Counted from the first letter of the stretch, positions 25,927 to 35,500 are shown. The stretch: DNA of 64,000 nucleotides from Bacillota bacterium (GCA_023416695.1 JAEZGY010000067.1:1-64000); one strand, 5' to 3'. A program made the numbers and translations. Notes: generated by a model not told the origin, from the letters alone.

Positions 25927-27000
25927 GTGAAGAAGGACAATGAACAAAGTACATTAAACATACTTATCCTCGATGATGTGATATCCAATCTTGTCGAGTT
26001 ATCTAAAGTGGTAACTCAAATCGGGTATAAGGCTAGGCCAGTGGTTTCACCAACGCAAGCACTAAAAGCGATTGAAACTCATAAGCCAAATCTTGTTATG
26101 TTAGATGTGTCCATGCCGGAGATGTCTGGTTTGGAATTTTTAAAAAAGCTTAAAAGTATGCAGAAGTATAGAGATATTCCAGTTATGTTTGTTACAGCAG
26201 ATGATAAGCTTTCTTACAAATTGAAAGCCTTCGAATTAGGTGCAGTAGATTATGTTACTATGCCATTCGAGGTAGAGGAGTTAGGTGCAAGAGTAAAATA
26301 TCATACTCAGACAAAGCTTATTTTGGATCGGCTAAGATATCAGAATGACAGACTGCAAAAACTATTAGATAGTAAGGAAGAAGTGCAAAGAGCAGAAAAG
26401 GAGAGAGTAATATCTGCTTTTGTGTCTATGTTAAAGAGCTCTGCCTGTTGTGTTAGCCGCCTAGATAAGGTAAGCCTATATGCCAAGGTTATATCTAGTG
26501 CCTTGCAGATGGTTCCTAAATTTGAAAATGAAGTTGACAATAACTTTGTAGACATTATAGAAAAGGTAGCACCTTTATATGATATTGGTATGCTATCGGT
26601 GAATGAATCTATCATTAAGAAGGCTGGTAAATTGGATAGTGCAGAAATGTCTGTGGTAAAGCAGCATACCTCCTACGGAGTACAACCTTTAAGCCAGTTA
26701 TATAAGCAAGATCAAAACAACGAGTATCTGAAAATGGCTATGGATGTAGCCATGTATCATCATGAGCGATATGATGGACAGGGGTATCCTTATGGAATAG
26801 TGAAACACAAGATTCCATTGTCAGCACGTATTGTTGCCCTTGTGACAGTGTATGAGGCTTTGACGCGAGATACCACCTATCGTAAAGCCTTTGGTTATGA
26901 GGAGTCGGTAAGAATTATTAACCAAGAAGCAGGATATGCCTTTGATCCTGAATTAGTAGAGGTATTCAATAAGGTGTCTTCTCAGTTAATAGCTGTGTAG
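25927..27000 (+). CDS. Response regulator with degenerate HD-GYP domain
   Basis: A 357-residue protein: receiver domain with acceptor Asp60 in VMLDVSMPEMSG, a coiled linker (about 128-160), then an HD-GYP-type domain (about 175-350). HD-GYP enzymes normally degrade cyclic di-GMP. The second half of the signature (HHERYDGQGYP) is intact, but the HD pair reads YD (Tyr218-Asp219, in PLYDIGM), so a metal ligand is missing. The receiver also has TMPF where a conserved Lys is normal. GTG start behind aaggagga. Probably the partner of the PAS kinase, but as a binding rather than catalytic output. Confidence 0.9.
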   Translation: MKKDNEQSTLNILILDDVISNLVELSKVVTQIGYKARPVVSPTQALKAIETHKPNLVMLDVSMPEMSGLEFLKKLKSMQKYRDIPVMFVTADDKLSYKLKAFELGAVDYVTMPFEVEELGARVKYHTQTKLILDRLRYQNDRLQKLLDSKEEVQRAEKERVISAFVSMLKSSACCVSRLDKVSLYAKVISSALQMVPKFENEVDNNFVDIIEKVAPLYDIGMLSVNESIIKKAGKLDSAEMSVVKQHTSYGVQPLSQLYKQDQNNEYLKMAMDVAMYHHERYDGQGYPYGIVKHKIPLSARIVALVTVYEALTRDTTYRKAFGYEESVRIINQEAGYAFDPELVEVFNKVSSQLIAV

Positions 27001-27026
27001 AAATGTATATATTATTCTAGTTAGCG

Positions 27027-27064
27027 AGGCTTTGTCCCAGTTTGCAGGGGGCAAAGCTTTTTTA
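27027..27064 (+). terminator. Rho-independent terminator
   Basis: A 12-bp stem with G-U pairs (27027-27038 with 27047-27058) followed by a T-run. Confidence 0.8.
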
Positions 27065-27137
27065 CTGTAGTGGAAATAATTCTACAATTAACAAGTTGAT
27101 AACATCAGTGTTTTAAAATACTAGGGAGGTGGTTTGT

Positions 27138-27788
27138 TTGAAAATATTAGTGGTTGAAGACGATAAAGGAATTAATGATTTAGTGTCTATGAACCTACAA
27201 CTGGTTGGATATGAGGTAGTACAAGTGTATGATGGAACTTCATTGCCCCAGTTATTAAAAAATGAAACAATTGGGTTGGTTATATTAGATGTCATGCTTC
27301 CTGGAAAGGATGGCTTTCAACTTATGGAGCAAAAGGTATTTGGGCCTATCCCTGTTATCTTTTTGACGGCAAAGACAAATTTGGTTGAGCGAGTGAAAGG
27401 ACTAAAGCTAGGAGCAGATGACTATATAACAAAGCCATTTGAAACAGAGGAGTTACTAGCAAGGGTAGAAGCAATTTTACGCAGAACTGGTGAAAAGAAA
27501 AATGTAGTTAGGTTAGGTAGTACAGAGGTCTATCTTGATAAGCGAACGGTTACGGTGAGAGGAAAAGAAGTGGAGTTAAGGAATAGGGAGTTTGCTCTAC
27601 TAGAAACGCTAATTCAGAACCGTAACATAGCCTTATCTAGAGAAAAGCTTCTTGATTTGGCCTGGGGCTATGATTATCTAGGGGACACAAGAACCATAGA
27701 TGTACATATTACAAATTTGAGAAAAAAGCTGGAACTAGAAGACTATATCAAAACCGTATATAAGCATGGGTACCGCTTGGAGGTGTAG
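27138..27788 (+). CDS. OmpR/PhoB-family response regulator
   Basis: A 216-residue regulator: receiver with acidic pocket VVEDDKG, acceptor Asp in VILDVMLPGKDG and the conserved Lys in TKPF, then a winged-helix DNA-binding domain with LRNREFALLETL and DIHITNLRKKLE. All key residues are present. The TTG at 27138 is taken as the start because gggaggt (27124-27130) lies seven bases ahead; a GTG at 27129 overlaps it. Two bases separate it from the kinase gene. Confidence 0.95.
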   Translation: MKILVVEDDKGINDLVSMNLQLVGYEVVQVYDGTSLPQLLKNETIGLVILDVMLPGKDGFQLMEQKVFGPIPVIFLTAKTNLVERVKGLKLGADDYITKPFETEELLARVEAILRRTGEKKNVVRLGSTEVYLDKRTVTVRGKEVELRNREFALLETLIQNRNIALSREKLLDLAWGYDYLGDTRTIDVHITNLRKKLELEDYIKTVYKHGYRLEV

Positions 27789-27790
27789 TA

Positions 27791-29200
27791 ATGAAATTTT
27801 GGAAAAAAATATTCTTGTGTTCAGTAGTTCTCTTTACCGTAGCGTTTGATATTGGTGCCTATATTTTAGTGACGAAATCTTATGAAAAAACGATACAACA
27901 AGAAATTAATAATAGTATTAGGGAGCAATCTGTTATTGCTTCTTCCATAAAGTCCAATGTTTCTAGTGTGGAACTGCTATTATCCACTAATACAAAATAT
28001 GATGACGTTTTATATACCCTTATGAAGTCTCTGGCAGAGTATTACAAAGAACAACTAGTCACCTTAAAATTGTATTTGGTAAAGGATTCAGTATATAGTA
28101 ATCTAACAATAGATGAAACCGATTGGTTGGCTTCTCTAGGGGAAGAAGAAAAGATTTCTCAAAGTAGAAAAATCGGTGGTAAAAGATATGTTTACGTGGT
28201 ATCTCGGATACCAGAGTATGGCAGCCTAACCTTAGTGTATGCTAGAGACATTAGTGAAGTAGATAATTCCATTCAAGATTTTGTTAAAATGTTTGCCCTT
28301 GTGAGTGTAGGTGTTGTCGTTATATTCTGTATCTTTATTTATCTTATGCTAAAGAGATTGACTCACCCTATCTATGACCTAGTAGCAAGTACGACTAAAA
28401 TTGCAGCAGGAAATTACAATGAAAGAGTACAAATACATCGCAGAGATGAGTTTGGGGAGCTTGGAGAGGTATTTAATCAGATGGCCGTGGCGGTGGAAGA
28501 CAATGTAAAGGAATTAACAAATCAGTCCCTTAGTAAACAGGTATTTATTGATGATTTGGCTCACGAAATGAAGACACCTATGACTTCTATACTAGGCTAT
28601 ACCTCCTTAATGATGAAAGCAAACCTTAGTAAAGAGCAAAAAGAGCAGGCGTTAAGCTATATTTATACCTCTGCAAAAAGACTATCTAATCTCTCAGAAA
28701 AGCTGCTAGAACTTGCGAATCTTACTACTGATCAGCTAGAAATTGAGGATATTGCTGTTAAACCTCTACTTAATGAGCTTAAAATGCAAATGCAAATGTC
28801 CTTAGAAGAGAGAGGAATTACGCTAATCACACAACATCAATTAGATACAATAACAGGAGATAAAGAATTACTGATGTCGGTACTAATCAATCTAGTGGAA
28901 AATGGAGCTAGAGCGTCCCAAAGAGGCAGCAAGATTACTGTATCTGTTTATCAAGAAGAATATACTGTACTTAAGATATCAGATGAAGGTTGTGGTATGC
29001 CAGAAGAAGAGATTAGTAAGGTATTGCAACCATTTTATAAGTTAGATAAAGCAAGGACAAGGGAAAATGGTGGTGTAGGCTTAGGATTAAGCATTGTAAA
29101 GAGAATTGTTGAGGTCCATGGAGGAACAATCCAAATAGAATCCAAAGAATCAGTTGGAACAACTATCAAGATTTTATTACAAAGAGATGAAGTTCGGTAA
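27791..29200 (+). CDS. Membrane sensor histidine kinase
   Basis: A 469-residue kinase with two membrane helices (about 7-27 and 163-185) framing an external sensor of about 135 residues, then HAMP, HisKA with HEMKTPMTSILGY, and HATPase with NLVENGARAS, DEGCGMP and GGVGLGLSI. It works with the preceding OmpR-type regulator. The signal is unknown. The start follows ggaggtg inside the end of the regulator gene, so translation is coupled. Confidence 0.95.
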   Translation: MKFWKKIFLCSVVLFTVAFDIGAYILVTKSYEKTIQQEINNSIREQSVIASSIKSNVSSVELLLSTNTKYDDVLYTLMKSLAEYYKEQLVTLKLYLVKDSVYSNLTIDETDWLASLGEEEKISQSRKIGGKRYVYVVSRIPEYGSLTLVYARDISEVDNSIQDFVKMFALVSVGVVVIFCIFIYLMLKRLTHPIYDLVASTTKIAAGNYNERVQIHRRDEFGELGEVFNQMAVAVEDNVKELTNQSLSKQVFIDDLAHEMKTPMTSILGYTSLMMKANLSKEQKEQALSYIYTSAKRLSNLSEKLLELANLTTDQLEIEDIAVKPLLNELKMQMQMSLEERGITLITQHQLDTITGDKELLMSVLINLVENGARASQRGSKITVSVYQEEYTVLKISDEGCGMPEEEISKVLQPFYKLDKARTRENGGVGLGLSIVKRIVEVHGGTIQIESKESVGTTIKILLQRDEVR

Positions 29201-29234
29201 GTATAGGAAAAGGATATGGAAAGGGGGAATACCT

Positions 29235-29888
29235 ATGAAGAGTGGAAAGTATTTATCTGGTTCAATTATTATGGGCCTTTGTCTAACGGCAGTCTTTATT
29301 TTTAATTTTGTTCTTTTTCCCCTAGTACTATCAAAGACAATGGATAACACCATTGATGCATCTGGTAAAACAGAGGCAAAAGCTATGCCTGTCATTTCGA
29401 TTGAGCCAAAAAAGAAAAATACAAATGTGGTTGTAAACAAAGACTACAAAAAACTGTCCTGGACACATTTACCTCAGTATGAGTATCTTCATAAAATACC
29501 AATTGAGAGAATTACTAATTTTAAAGAGATAGAAGTGGAAATCACCGATCTGGAACCAAAGATCGGTAAAGCAATTTTATCTCAGAATGAAGTTATGGAG
29601 ATAATCAAGAAGCGTATTTATAATGTAGAGGACTGTAATGATTTTGTCTACACCATACAGTTATGTAAAACGGAGATTCCTAATATTCCTTATCGATATA
29701 ATATTATAGTAGGACAGCGTAAACGAGTGGTGGAATTATATGAAAGTTCGGAGACTTTTGCTACGTATTATGAGGTTTCCAAATCAAAGGTAGCTTTACA
29801 AGGTACTGTCTTTTTGGGTGAAGTGAATTATATTCAAATAAATGCTATTACAGGACAAATTTTAATGTACATGTCGAAAAATATTTAG
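29235..29888 (+). CDS. Membrane-anchored extracytoplasmic protein of unknown function
   Basis: A 217-residue protein with one N-terminal membrane helix (about 8-32) and an external domain of about 180 residues. The C-terminal strands VNYIQINAITGQILMYM recall PepSY-like folds, but this is weak. It starts 35 bases after the kinase gene (ATG 29235 behind aaaggggg), so it is probably the third gene of the two-component operon and may be an accessory sensor or a target. The longer frame from 29154 overlaps the kinase gene and lacks a signal. Confidence 0.75.
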   Translation: MKSGKYLSGSIIMGLCLTAVFIFNFVLFPLVLSKTMDNTIDASGKTEAKAMPVISIEPKKKNTNVVVNKDYKKLSWTHLPQYEYLHKIPIERITNFKEIEVEITDLEPKIGKAILSQNEVMEIIKKRIYNVEDCNDFVYTIQLCKTEIPNIPYRYNIIVGQRKRVVELYESSETFATYYEVSKSKVALQGTVFLGEVNYIQINAITGQILMYMSKNI

Positions 29889-29898
29889 GAAATAGTAC

Positions 29899-29927
29899 TT
29901 GACAAAAAATAGCAATAGGAGTATAAC
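29899..29927 (+). promoter_or_regulatory. Promoter of the cymR-cysK region
   Basis: TTGACA (29899-29904), 17-base spacer, TATAAC (29922-29927), about 90 bases before the Rrf2-family gene. The long leader may hold the regulator's own site; none was identified with confidence. Confidence 0.75.
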
Positions 29928-30019
29928 TAAATCATACAAAACATATTGAGTTAGTAGGAATTAAAAACTAACGAGAGTAATACAGTAACGGTAAACTTTT
30001 TACAGAGAGGAGGCTTTGA

Positions 30020-30466
30020 ATGAAAGTATCAACCAAAGGGCGATATGGACTTCGTGCTTTAGTTGACTTAGCAGTTCACTCTAGCGAAGGTCAAGTATCT
30101 TTAGCAGAGATTGCAAGAAGACAGAAGATTTCCCTTAATTATCTAGAACAGGTTTTTGCTGTAATGAGAAGAGCCGGTTTCGTAAAAAGCATTAAAGGGT
30201 TTCAAGGAGGCTACATGTTAGCCATGGAGCCAGAGAACATAACGGTAGACATGGTTGTGACAGCCTTAGAAGGTGAGTTTCGTATAGTAGATGATAGTAT
30301 TTTTCAAGAAGATAAGCTGGATACCCTTCGTCTAGCTGTTATGGAACTTGTATGGGAACCAATTAATACAAAGGTTTTAGAGTATATACGCTCCACAACG
30401 ATAAAGAAGATCTGTCAGGATTACCTAAACAGACAAACAGATACTTTGGATATGTTCTATATTTAA
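30020..30466 (+). CDS. cymR: Rrf2-family regulator, CymR-like
   Basis: A 148-residue winged-helix regulator with the Rrf2 start MKVSTKGRYGLRALVDLA and the recognition block ISLNYLEQVFAVMRRAGFVKS. The three cysteines that bind an Fe-S cluster in IscR are absent. With cysK directly downstream, the best match is CymR, the master repressor of cysteine metabolism that in Bacillus works in a complex with CysK. Both genes probably share the promoter at 29899. An aggagg ribosome-binding site precedes the ATG. Confidence 0.88.
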   Translation: MKVSTKGRYGLRALVDLAVHSSEGQVSLAEIARRQKISLNYLEQVFAVMRRAGFVKSIKGFQGGYMLAMEPENITVDMVVTALEGEFRIVDDSIFQEDKLDTLRLAVMELVWEPINTKVLEYIRSTTIKKICQDYLNRQTDTLDMFYI

Positions 30467-30510
30467 GCAAAGAATATTTATAGCTCGTGAAAAGGAAAGG
30501 ATGAGATAAC

Positions 30511-31440
30511 ATGACAAAGATAGCAAAGAATTTAACAGATTTAATCGGTAACACGCCACTACTTGAGCTTTCGAATTTTGAGAAAAATAATGATTTACAG
30601 GCAGAGGTAGTTGCAAAGCTAGAATACTTCAACCCATTAGGTAGTGTTAAGGATAGAATAGCATTTAACATGATCGAAGAGGGAATCAAACAAGGTAAGA
30701 TTACAAAGGATACCGTATTAATCGAACCTACTAGTGGAAATACAGGAATTGGTCTTGCCTTTGTAGCAGCATCTAAAGGATTAAAATTAATACTGACTAT
30801 GCCAGATACTATGAGTATTGAAAGAAGAAGAATTGTTGCAGCTTTAGGAGCAGAGGTTGTATTAACTCCTGGTGCTCAAGGGATGAAGGGTGCTATTGCT
30901 AAGGCAGAGGAGCTTAAAAATGAGCTTGGTAATGCTTTCGTATTACAGCAGTTTGAGAATAAGGCAAATCCTGAGATTCATAGAAGAACTACAGCAGAAG
31001 AGATTCTTCGTGATACAGACGGATTGGTAGATATCTTTGTAGCAGGTGTTGGTACTGGTGGAACCATTACTGGAACCGGGGAAGTATTAAAGGCTAAAAT
31101 CCCTGGTGTGAAGATCGTTGCTGTAGAGCCAGTAGCCTCTCCTGTATTGTCTGGTGGGCAACCTGGTCCTCATAAGATTCAAGGAATTGGAGCAGGCTTT
31201 ATTCCTAGTGTTATGAATACTGATATTGTAGACGAAATAATTAAAATTGAGAACGAAGAAGCCTTTGAAGCCTCAAGAGAGGTAGCAAAAGCAGAAGGTT
31301 TATTAGTTGGTATATCAGCAGGAGCAGCTCTTGCAGCAGCAAAGCAGCTAGCAAAACGAGAAGAAAATAAAGGTAAGAGAATTGTAGTTATATTACCTGA
31401 TACAGGAGAACGTTATCTATCCACTGCATTATTTGAATAA
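30511..31440 (+). CDS. cysK: Cysteine synthase A (O-acetylserine sulfhydrylase)
   Basis: PLP enzyme of 309 residues that makes cysteine from O-acetylserine and sulfide. Visible motifs are the PLP lysine in GSVKDRIAF, the substrate loop TSGNTGIGL, the phosphate-binding GTGGTITG and the C-terminal LPDTGERYLST. The length is normal. It lies 44 bases after cymR; CysK is both an enzyme and the cofactor of CymR in relatives. A hairpin terminator follows. Confidence 0.97.
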   Translation: MTKIAKNLTDLIGNTPLLELSNFEKNNDLQAEVVAKLEYFNPLGSVKDRIAFNMIEEGIKQGKITKDTVLIEPTSGNTGIGLAFVAASKGLKLILTMPDTMSIERRRIVAALGAEVVLTPGAQGMKGAIAKAEELKNELGNAFVLQQFENKANPEIHRRTTAEEILRDTDGLVDIFVAGVGTGGTITGTGEVLKAKIPGVKIVAVEPVASPVLSGGQPGPHKIQGIGAGFIPSVMNTDIVDEIIKIENEEAFEASREVAKAEGLLVGISAGAALAAAKQLAKREENKGKRIVVILPDTGERYLSTALFE

Positions 31441-31471
31441 GTTGCATATAATAATGATAGTAACATCATTG

Positions 31472-31502
31472 ATAGCCCCGGTACCATACTGGGGCTATTG
31501 TA
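31472..31502 (+). terminator. Terminator after cysK
   Basis: An 8-bp GC-rich stem (31472-31479 with 31491-31498) with a modest T-rich tail. Confidence 0.65.
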
Positions 31503-31523
31503 TATAAGCAAGGAGAGATGCCT

Positions 31524-32699
31524 TTGGTTTATAATTTTGATACCCCAATTAACAGATACCATACCAATAGTGTAAAATTTGATTTTAAAAAGGCTTATGG
31601 ACAGCCTGAAGATGTGCTGCCAATGTGGGTGGCAGATATGGATTTTCCAGTATTACCTGAGGTTACTGAGGCGATCATAAAACGTGCTAAACATCCAGTG
31701 TATGGTTATACTATGGCTTTAGAGGACTATTACGAAAGTGTGATAAAGTGGATGGAGGCTAGACATTCCTACCATACAAAAAAAGATTGGTATAGTATAA
31801 CCCCTAGTGTGGTGTTTTCCCTTGGTGTGGCCATTCGTGCATTTACGAAAGAAAATGAGGGTGTTATGATTAATACTCCTGTCTATGGACAGTTTTTTAA
31901 GATTATCGCCAATAATAATAGAAGAATTGTGGATAGCCCCCTCGTGTATCATGAGGATAATAAACGGTTCGAACTTAATTTTCAGGACATTGAAGCTAAG
32001 ATTGTAAAGGAAAAAGTAAAGCTCTACCTTCTTTGTAGTCCTCATAATCCAGTAGGAAGAGTATGGACAAAAGAAGAGCTACTGACTCTTGGTAGTATTT
32101 TAAAGAAACATCAGGTTGTGTTAGTGTCCGATGAGATACATATGGATTTTGTCTTTAAAAAGTACAGACATCATGTATTCTCTACACTGAAAGAAGAATT
32201 TAAGGAGTTTACCATTACATGTACCTCCTCAAGTAAAACCTTTAATTTGGCTGGGCTGCAGCTTTCCAATACCATAATTGCTAATCAAACCCTTAGAAAA
32301 GAGTTTCTTAGAGAATTGAGAAAATCTGGCTACAATGAACCGAATATCTTTGGTTTGGTAGCCTGTCAGACTGCGTATGAGTGGGGAGCAGATTATATGG
32401 ACCAATTGGTAGACTACCTTTTTGAGAATGTTGAATTTATAACGGATTATGTAAACCAATATATGCCAAAGCTTAAGATTACAACCATGGAGGGCACTTA
32501 TTTAATGTGGATTGATTTTAGAGAATATGGATTGTCTAGTGAAGAATTAAAGCATAAACTGATGTATCAAGCAAAGGTGTGGCTGCAAGAAGGAAAGCAA
32601 TTTGGTGAAACAGAGGAAGGGTTTTATCGCATGAATATTGCAGTTCCAAGAAGTATACTCAAGCAGTGTTTTAATCAACTAAGAGAGGCATTTTCATAG
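31524..32699 (+). CDS. PLP-dependent C-S lyase / aminotransferase (PatB/MalY type)
   Basis: Fold-type I PLP enzyme of 391 residues in the MalY/PatB group, which cleaves cystathionine or cysteine to give pyruvate, ammonia and a thiol. Key segments are LPMWVADMDFPV, HPVYGYT, CSPHNPVGRVWT, the VSDEIHMDF aspartate and the PLP lysine in SSSKTFNLAGLQ. Placement after cymR-cysK fits sulfur metabolism. An ATG at 31518 lies only two bases from aaggag, so TTG 31524 is a better-spaced start; the difference is two residues. The terminator stem overlaps its last codons. Confidence 0.92.
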   Translation: MVYNFDTPINRYHTNSVKFDFKKAYGQPEDVLPMWVADMDFPVLPEVTEAIIKRAKHPVYGYTMALEDYYESVIKWMEARHSYHTKKDWYSITPSVVFSLGVAIRAFTKENEGVMINTPVYGQFFKIIANNNRRIVDSPLVYHEDNKRFELNFQDIEAKIVKEKVKLYLLCSPHNPVGRVWTKEELLTLGSILKKHQVVLVSDEIHMDFVFKKYRHHVFSTLKEEFKEFTITCTSSSKTFNLAGLQLSNTIIANQTLRKEFLRELRKSGYNEPNIFGLVACQTAYEWGADYMDQLVDYLFENVEFITDYVNQYMPKLKITTMEGTYLMWIDFREYGLSSEELKHKLMYQAKVWLQEGKQFGETEEGFYRMNIAVPRSILKQCFNQLREAFS

Positions 32700-32716
32700 G
32701 AAATGTCTCTCTTTCA
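32682..32716 (+). terminator. Terminator overlapping the end of the C-S lyase gene
   Basis: A 13-base arm (32682-32694) inside the coding sequence pairs with 32700-32712 across the stop codon; a short T-rich tail follows. Confidence 0.75.
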
Positions 32717-32748
32717 TATATTGTACAAAAAGCATAGTCGAGTGAAAT

Positions 32749-34491
32749 ATGAATAGCCAAAAAGCTGATAACCAATTAAACCTTGCCCTTGATATACCTG
32801 CTGATGTTAGAAGTGACAACCAAGAATTAGAGGCAGGATACGAGCCAACGACAAACAGATGGGAGCTTATCGTAAAATACAACGGAGATTTAAGCCGAAT
32901 TGCCAGTGAGCTAAATATTCAAATTACACAGCTCTTTAATAATTATGCCATTGTGGTGATTGATGAATCACTAATACCAGCCTTTGAAAAATATGAGGAA
33001 ATTGAGTTTATTGAAAAACCAAAGCTTCTAACCTTTGAGGTGAGAGATGGAATCGCAGTTTCTTGTATAAGTCCGGTACAAAATCCTCCTTATAATTTGT
33101 CTGGGCAGGGAGTGTTAACCGCAATTATAGATTCTGGTGTGGATTATGCTCATCCAGATTTTAGGAATCCTGATGGGACCACAAGAATTCTAGAGTTGTG
33201 GGATCAAACCATAGAGGGAACTCCTCCAGAAGGATATTTTAGTGGAACAGTCTATACGAGAGAACAGATTAATGACGCATTAAAGCAGCCTACTAGGGAA
33301 AGACAGCTACAGATTGTACCAAGTGTAGATGTATCTGGCCATGGGACTCACGTATGTGGTATTATGGCAGGTAATGGGAGGGCTAGTAATGGCCAATACA
33401 GAGGTATTGCCTACCAAAGTGAGATTGTGGTTGTGAAGCTTGGGCGAAGTGTAGGAGAATCTTTTCCAAGTACAGCCCAACTTATGGAAGGACTAAATTA
33501 TGTCATCCAAATTGCCCTTAGGAGAAATCAGCCAATGGCTATTAACATTAGCTTTGGCAATTCCTATGGCTCCCATGGGGGTAACGCTTTATTAGAGACT
33601 TTTCTATCTTCTGTTGCTGCCCTTGGAAAGATTAATATATGCGTTGGAACGGGGAATGAAGGCAATACTGGAAGGCATCATCAAGGTGTCTTAAAGGAAG
33701 GTGTTGTTACGCAGGTAGAGGTTTCCGTAGGGGCAGGAGAGCAAAATCTAAATCTTCAGATATGGAAGTTACCAGTAGACTCTGTGGAAATCCTTTTTAT
33801 CGGGCCAGGAGGCACCAGACTTGGACCTGTGAACAATACTTTAGGTTCACAGAAGTTTACTGTTGGGGATGTAACTCTTTATGTATACTATGGAGAACCA
33901 AGTCCCTACAGTATCTATCAAGAAATCTATGTTGTAGGAAGTTCTAGTACGGGATTTTTACCTACAGGGATCTATACCATTCAGTTAACTCCCCGTAAAA
34001 TTGTAGTGGGAGACTACTATATGTGGCTTCCTGCAGGGGGTAGGCTAAATAAAGATACCAAATTTCTATTGCCAAGTGTAGAGACCACCCTTACCATTCC
34101 GTCAACAGCTGAAAGTGCTATCACGGTTGGCGCATATGATAGTGACACGGATTCCTTAGCACCATTTTCAGGGAGAGGCTTTACCATAAACGATCAGATA
34201 AAGCCGGATTTGGTTGCTCCTGGTGTAGATATTGTCAGCTGTGCTCCTGGAGGAGGATATGTGGTGAAGTCTGGAACCTCAATGGCGACTCCATTTGTTA
34301 CGGGAAGTTGTGCTTTACTGATGGAATATGGCATCGTCCAGGGAAAAGATATTTATCTCTATGGGGAGAAGGTAAAAGCTGCCCTCATCAGCTCTACTAG
34401 AAAATTAAGTAGTTACACGGTATACCCAAATGAAACACTAGGTTTTGGCGCACTCTGTCTAAGAGATGCATTCTTGCTTAAAGGTCAGTAG
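32749..34491 (+). CDS. Csp-type subtilisin-like serine protease
   Basis: S8-family protease of 580 residues with a short prodomain (about 1-95) and no signal peptide. The catalytic triad is complete: Asp128 in IIDSGVDYAHPDF, His198 in GHGTHVCG and Ser511 in SGTSMATP. A long insertion between His and Ser (about 300-430) is typical of the clostridial Csp group, which activate the cortex-lytic enzyme SleC during spore germination. A SleC-like gene lies at 47919. A clear ribosome-binding site is not seen. Confidence 0.88.
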   Translation: MNSQKADNQLNLALDIPADVRSDNQELEAGYEPTTNRWELIVKYNGDLSRIASELNIQITQLFNNYAIVVIDESLIPAFEKYEEIEFIEKPKLLTFEVRDGIAVSCISPVQNPPYNLSGQGVLTAIIDSGVDYAHPDFRNPDGTTRILELWDQTIEGTPPEGYFSGTVYTREQINDALKQPTRERQLQIVPSVDVSGHGTHVCGIMAGNGRASNGQYRGIAYQSEIVVVKLGRSVGESFPSTAQLMEGLNYVIQIALRRNQPMAINISFGNSYGSHGGNALLETFLSSVAALGKINICVGTGNEGNTGRHHQGVLKEGVVTQVEVSVGAGEQNLNLQIWKLPVDSVEILFIGPGGTRLGPVNNTLGSQKFTVGDVTLYVYYGEPSPYSIYQEIYVVGSSSTGFLPTGIYTIQLTPRKIVVGDYYMWLPAGGRLNKDTKFLLPSVETTLTIPSTAESAITVGAYDSDTDSLAPFSGRGFTINDQIKPDLVAPGVDIVSCAPGGGYVVKSGTSMATPFVTGSCALLMEYGIVQGKDIYLYGEKVKAALISSTRKLSSYTVYPNETLGFGALCLRDAFLLKGQ

Positions 34492-34513
34492 TAGAGAAAA
34501 TACAGTCCTTATG

Positions 34514-34542
34514 TTGTGGCAGCTCTCAACTTAGGTTATAAT
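34514..34542 (+). promoter_or_regulatory. Promoter of the aldo/keto reductase gene
   Basis: TTGTGG (34514-34519), 17-base spacer, TATAAT (34537-34542). Confidence 0.65.
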
Positions 34543-34570
34543 TAACATAATTTCTGAAGGAGGAACACCA

Positions 34571-35431
34571 ATGAATTCTATAAGAGACACCTACACATTA
34601 GTAAATGGAGTACAGATTCCATGCCTTGGTTATGGCACCTATAAAGCAGCAGAGGGAAATGATGAGGCAGTCATTAAAATGGCAATAGATGCTGGGTATC
34701 GTCTATTTGATACTGCTTCCTTTTATCAGACAGAAACCTATCTTGCCTCTGCTATAAAGAAAAGTGGACTTTTAAGAGAAGAGTTCTTTCTTACCTCCAA
34801 GGTATGGAAAACAGAGATGGGTTATGACTATGCAAAAGAGGCTTTTAACCGCACATTAGAGAATCTACAAACTGATTATTTGGATTTATATCTCATCCAC
34901 TGGCCTATTATAGAAGTAGGTTATGAGAAATGGGAGGAACTCATAGCCGACACTTGGAGAGCTATGGAGGAGTTATATAGGGAAGAGAAAATACGAGCCA
35001 TCGGCTTAAGCAATTTTCTTCCTCATCATATAGAGGCGTTGTTAAGAACGGCTACTATAAAGCCAATGGTGAATCAATTAGAGATACATCCAGGATACAC
35101 TCAGGAAGCAGCGGTGAACTATTGCAAAAACCATAACATGCTGGTGCAGGCCTGGAGTCCAATAGGAAGAACAAGAGTACTTAAGGATCCACTTATCTTA
35201 AGCTTGGCACATAAATATCAGGTGTCACCAGCTCAGATTTGTCTTAGATATGAGCTGCAAAAAGAGATACTTCCTTTGCCTAAATCTTCTTCTTTTGAAA
35301 GGATGAAGGAAAACCAGGACATATTCTCCTTTGTAATATCTGTAGAAGATATGTATCGTATCGATACTATGCCACAAGCTGGATGGTCAGGAGAACATCC
35401 GGACCGAGAAAGAGAAAAAATAACTAATTAA
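34571..35431 (+). CDS. Aldo/keto reductase
   Basis: NADPH-dependent oxidoreductase of 286 residues, in the 2,5-diketo-D-gluconate reductase branch. The catalytic tetrad is visible: Asp in RLFDTASFY, Tyr a few residues on, Lys in TSKVWK and His in LIHWP. The cofactor loop LPLPKSSSFERMKEN is present near the C-terminus. The true substrate cannot be told from sequence. It has its own promoter and an aaggagga ribosome-binding site. Confidence 0.93.
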   Translation: MNSIRDTYTLVNGVQIPCLGYGTYKAAEGNDEAVIKMAIDAGYRLFDTASFYQTETYLASAIKKSGLLREEFFLTSKVWKTEMGYDYAKEAFNRTLENLQTDYLDLYLIHWPIIEVGYEKWEELIADTWRAMEELYREEKIRAIGLSNFLPHHIEALLRTATIKPMVNQLEIHPGYTQEAAVNYCKNHNMLVQAWSPIGRTRVLKDPLILSLAHKYQVSPAQICLRYELQKEILPLPKSSSFERMKENQDIFSFVISVEDMYRIDTMPQAGWSGEHPDREREKITN

Positions 35432-35500
35432 GTTTTACTGTTTAGTAAATACTAATGATGTAGCCTTTATATTATTTTAGAAGTAGAGTAGGATGAAAAA

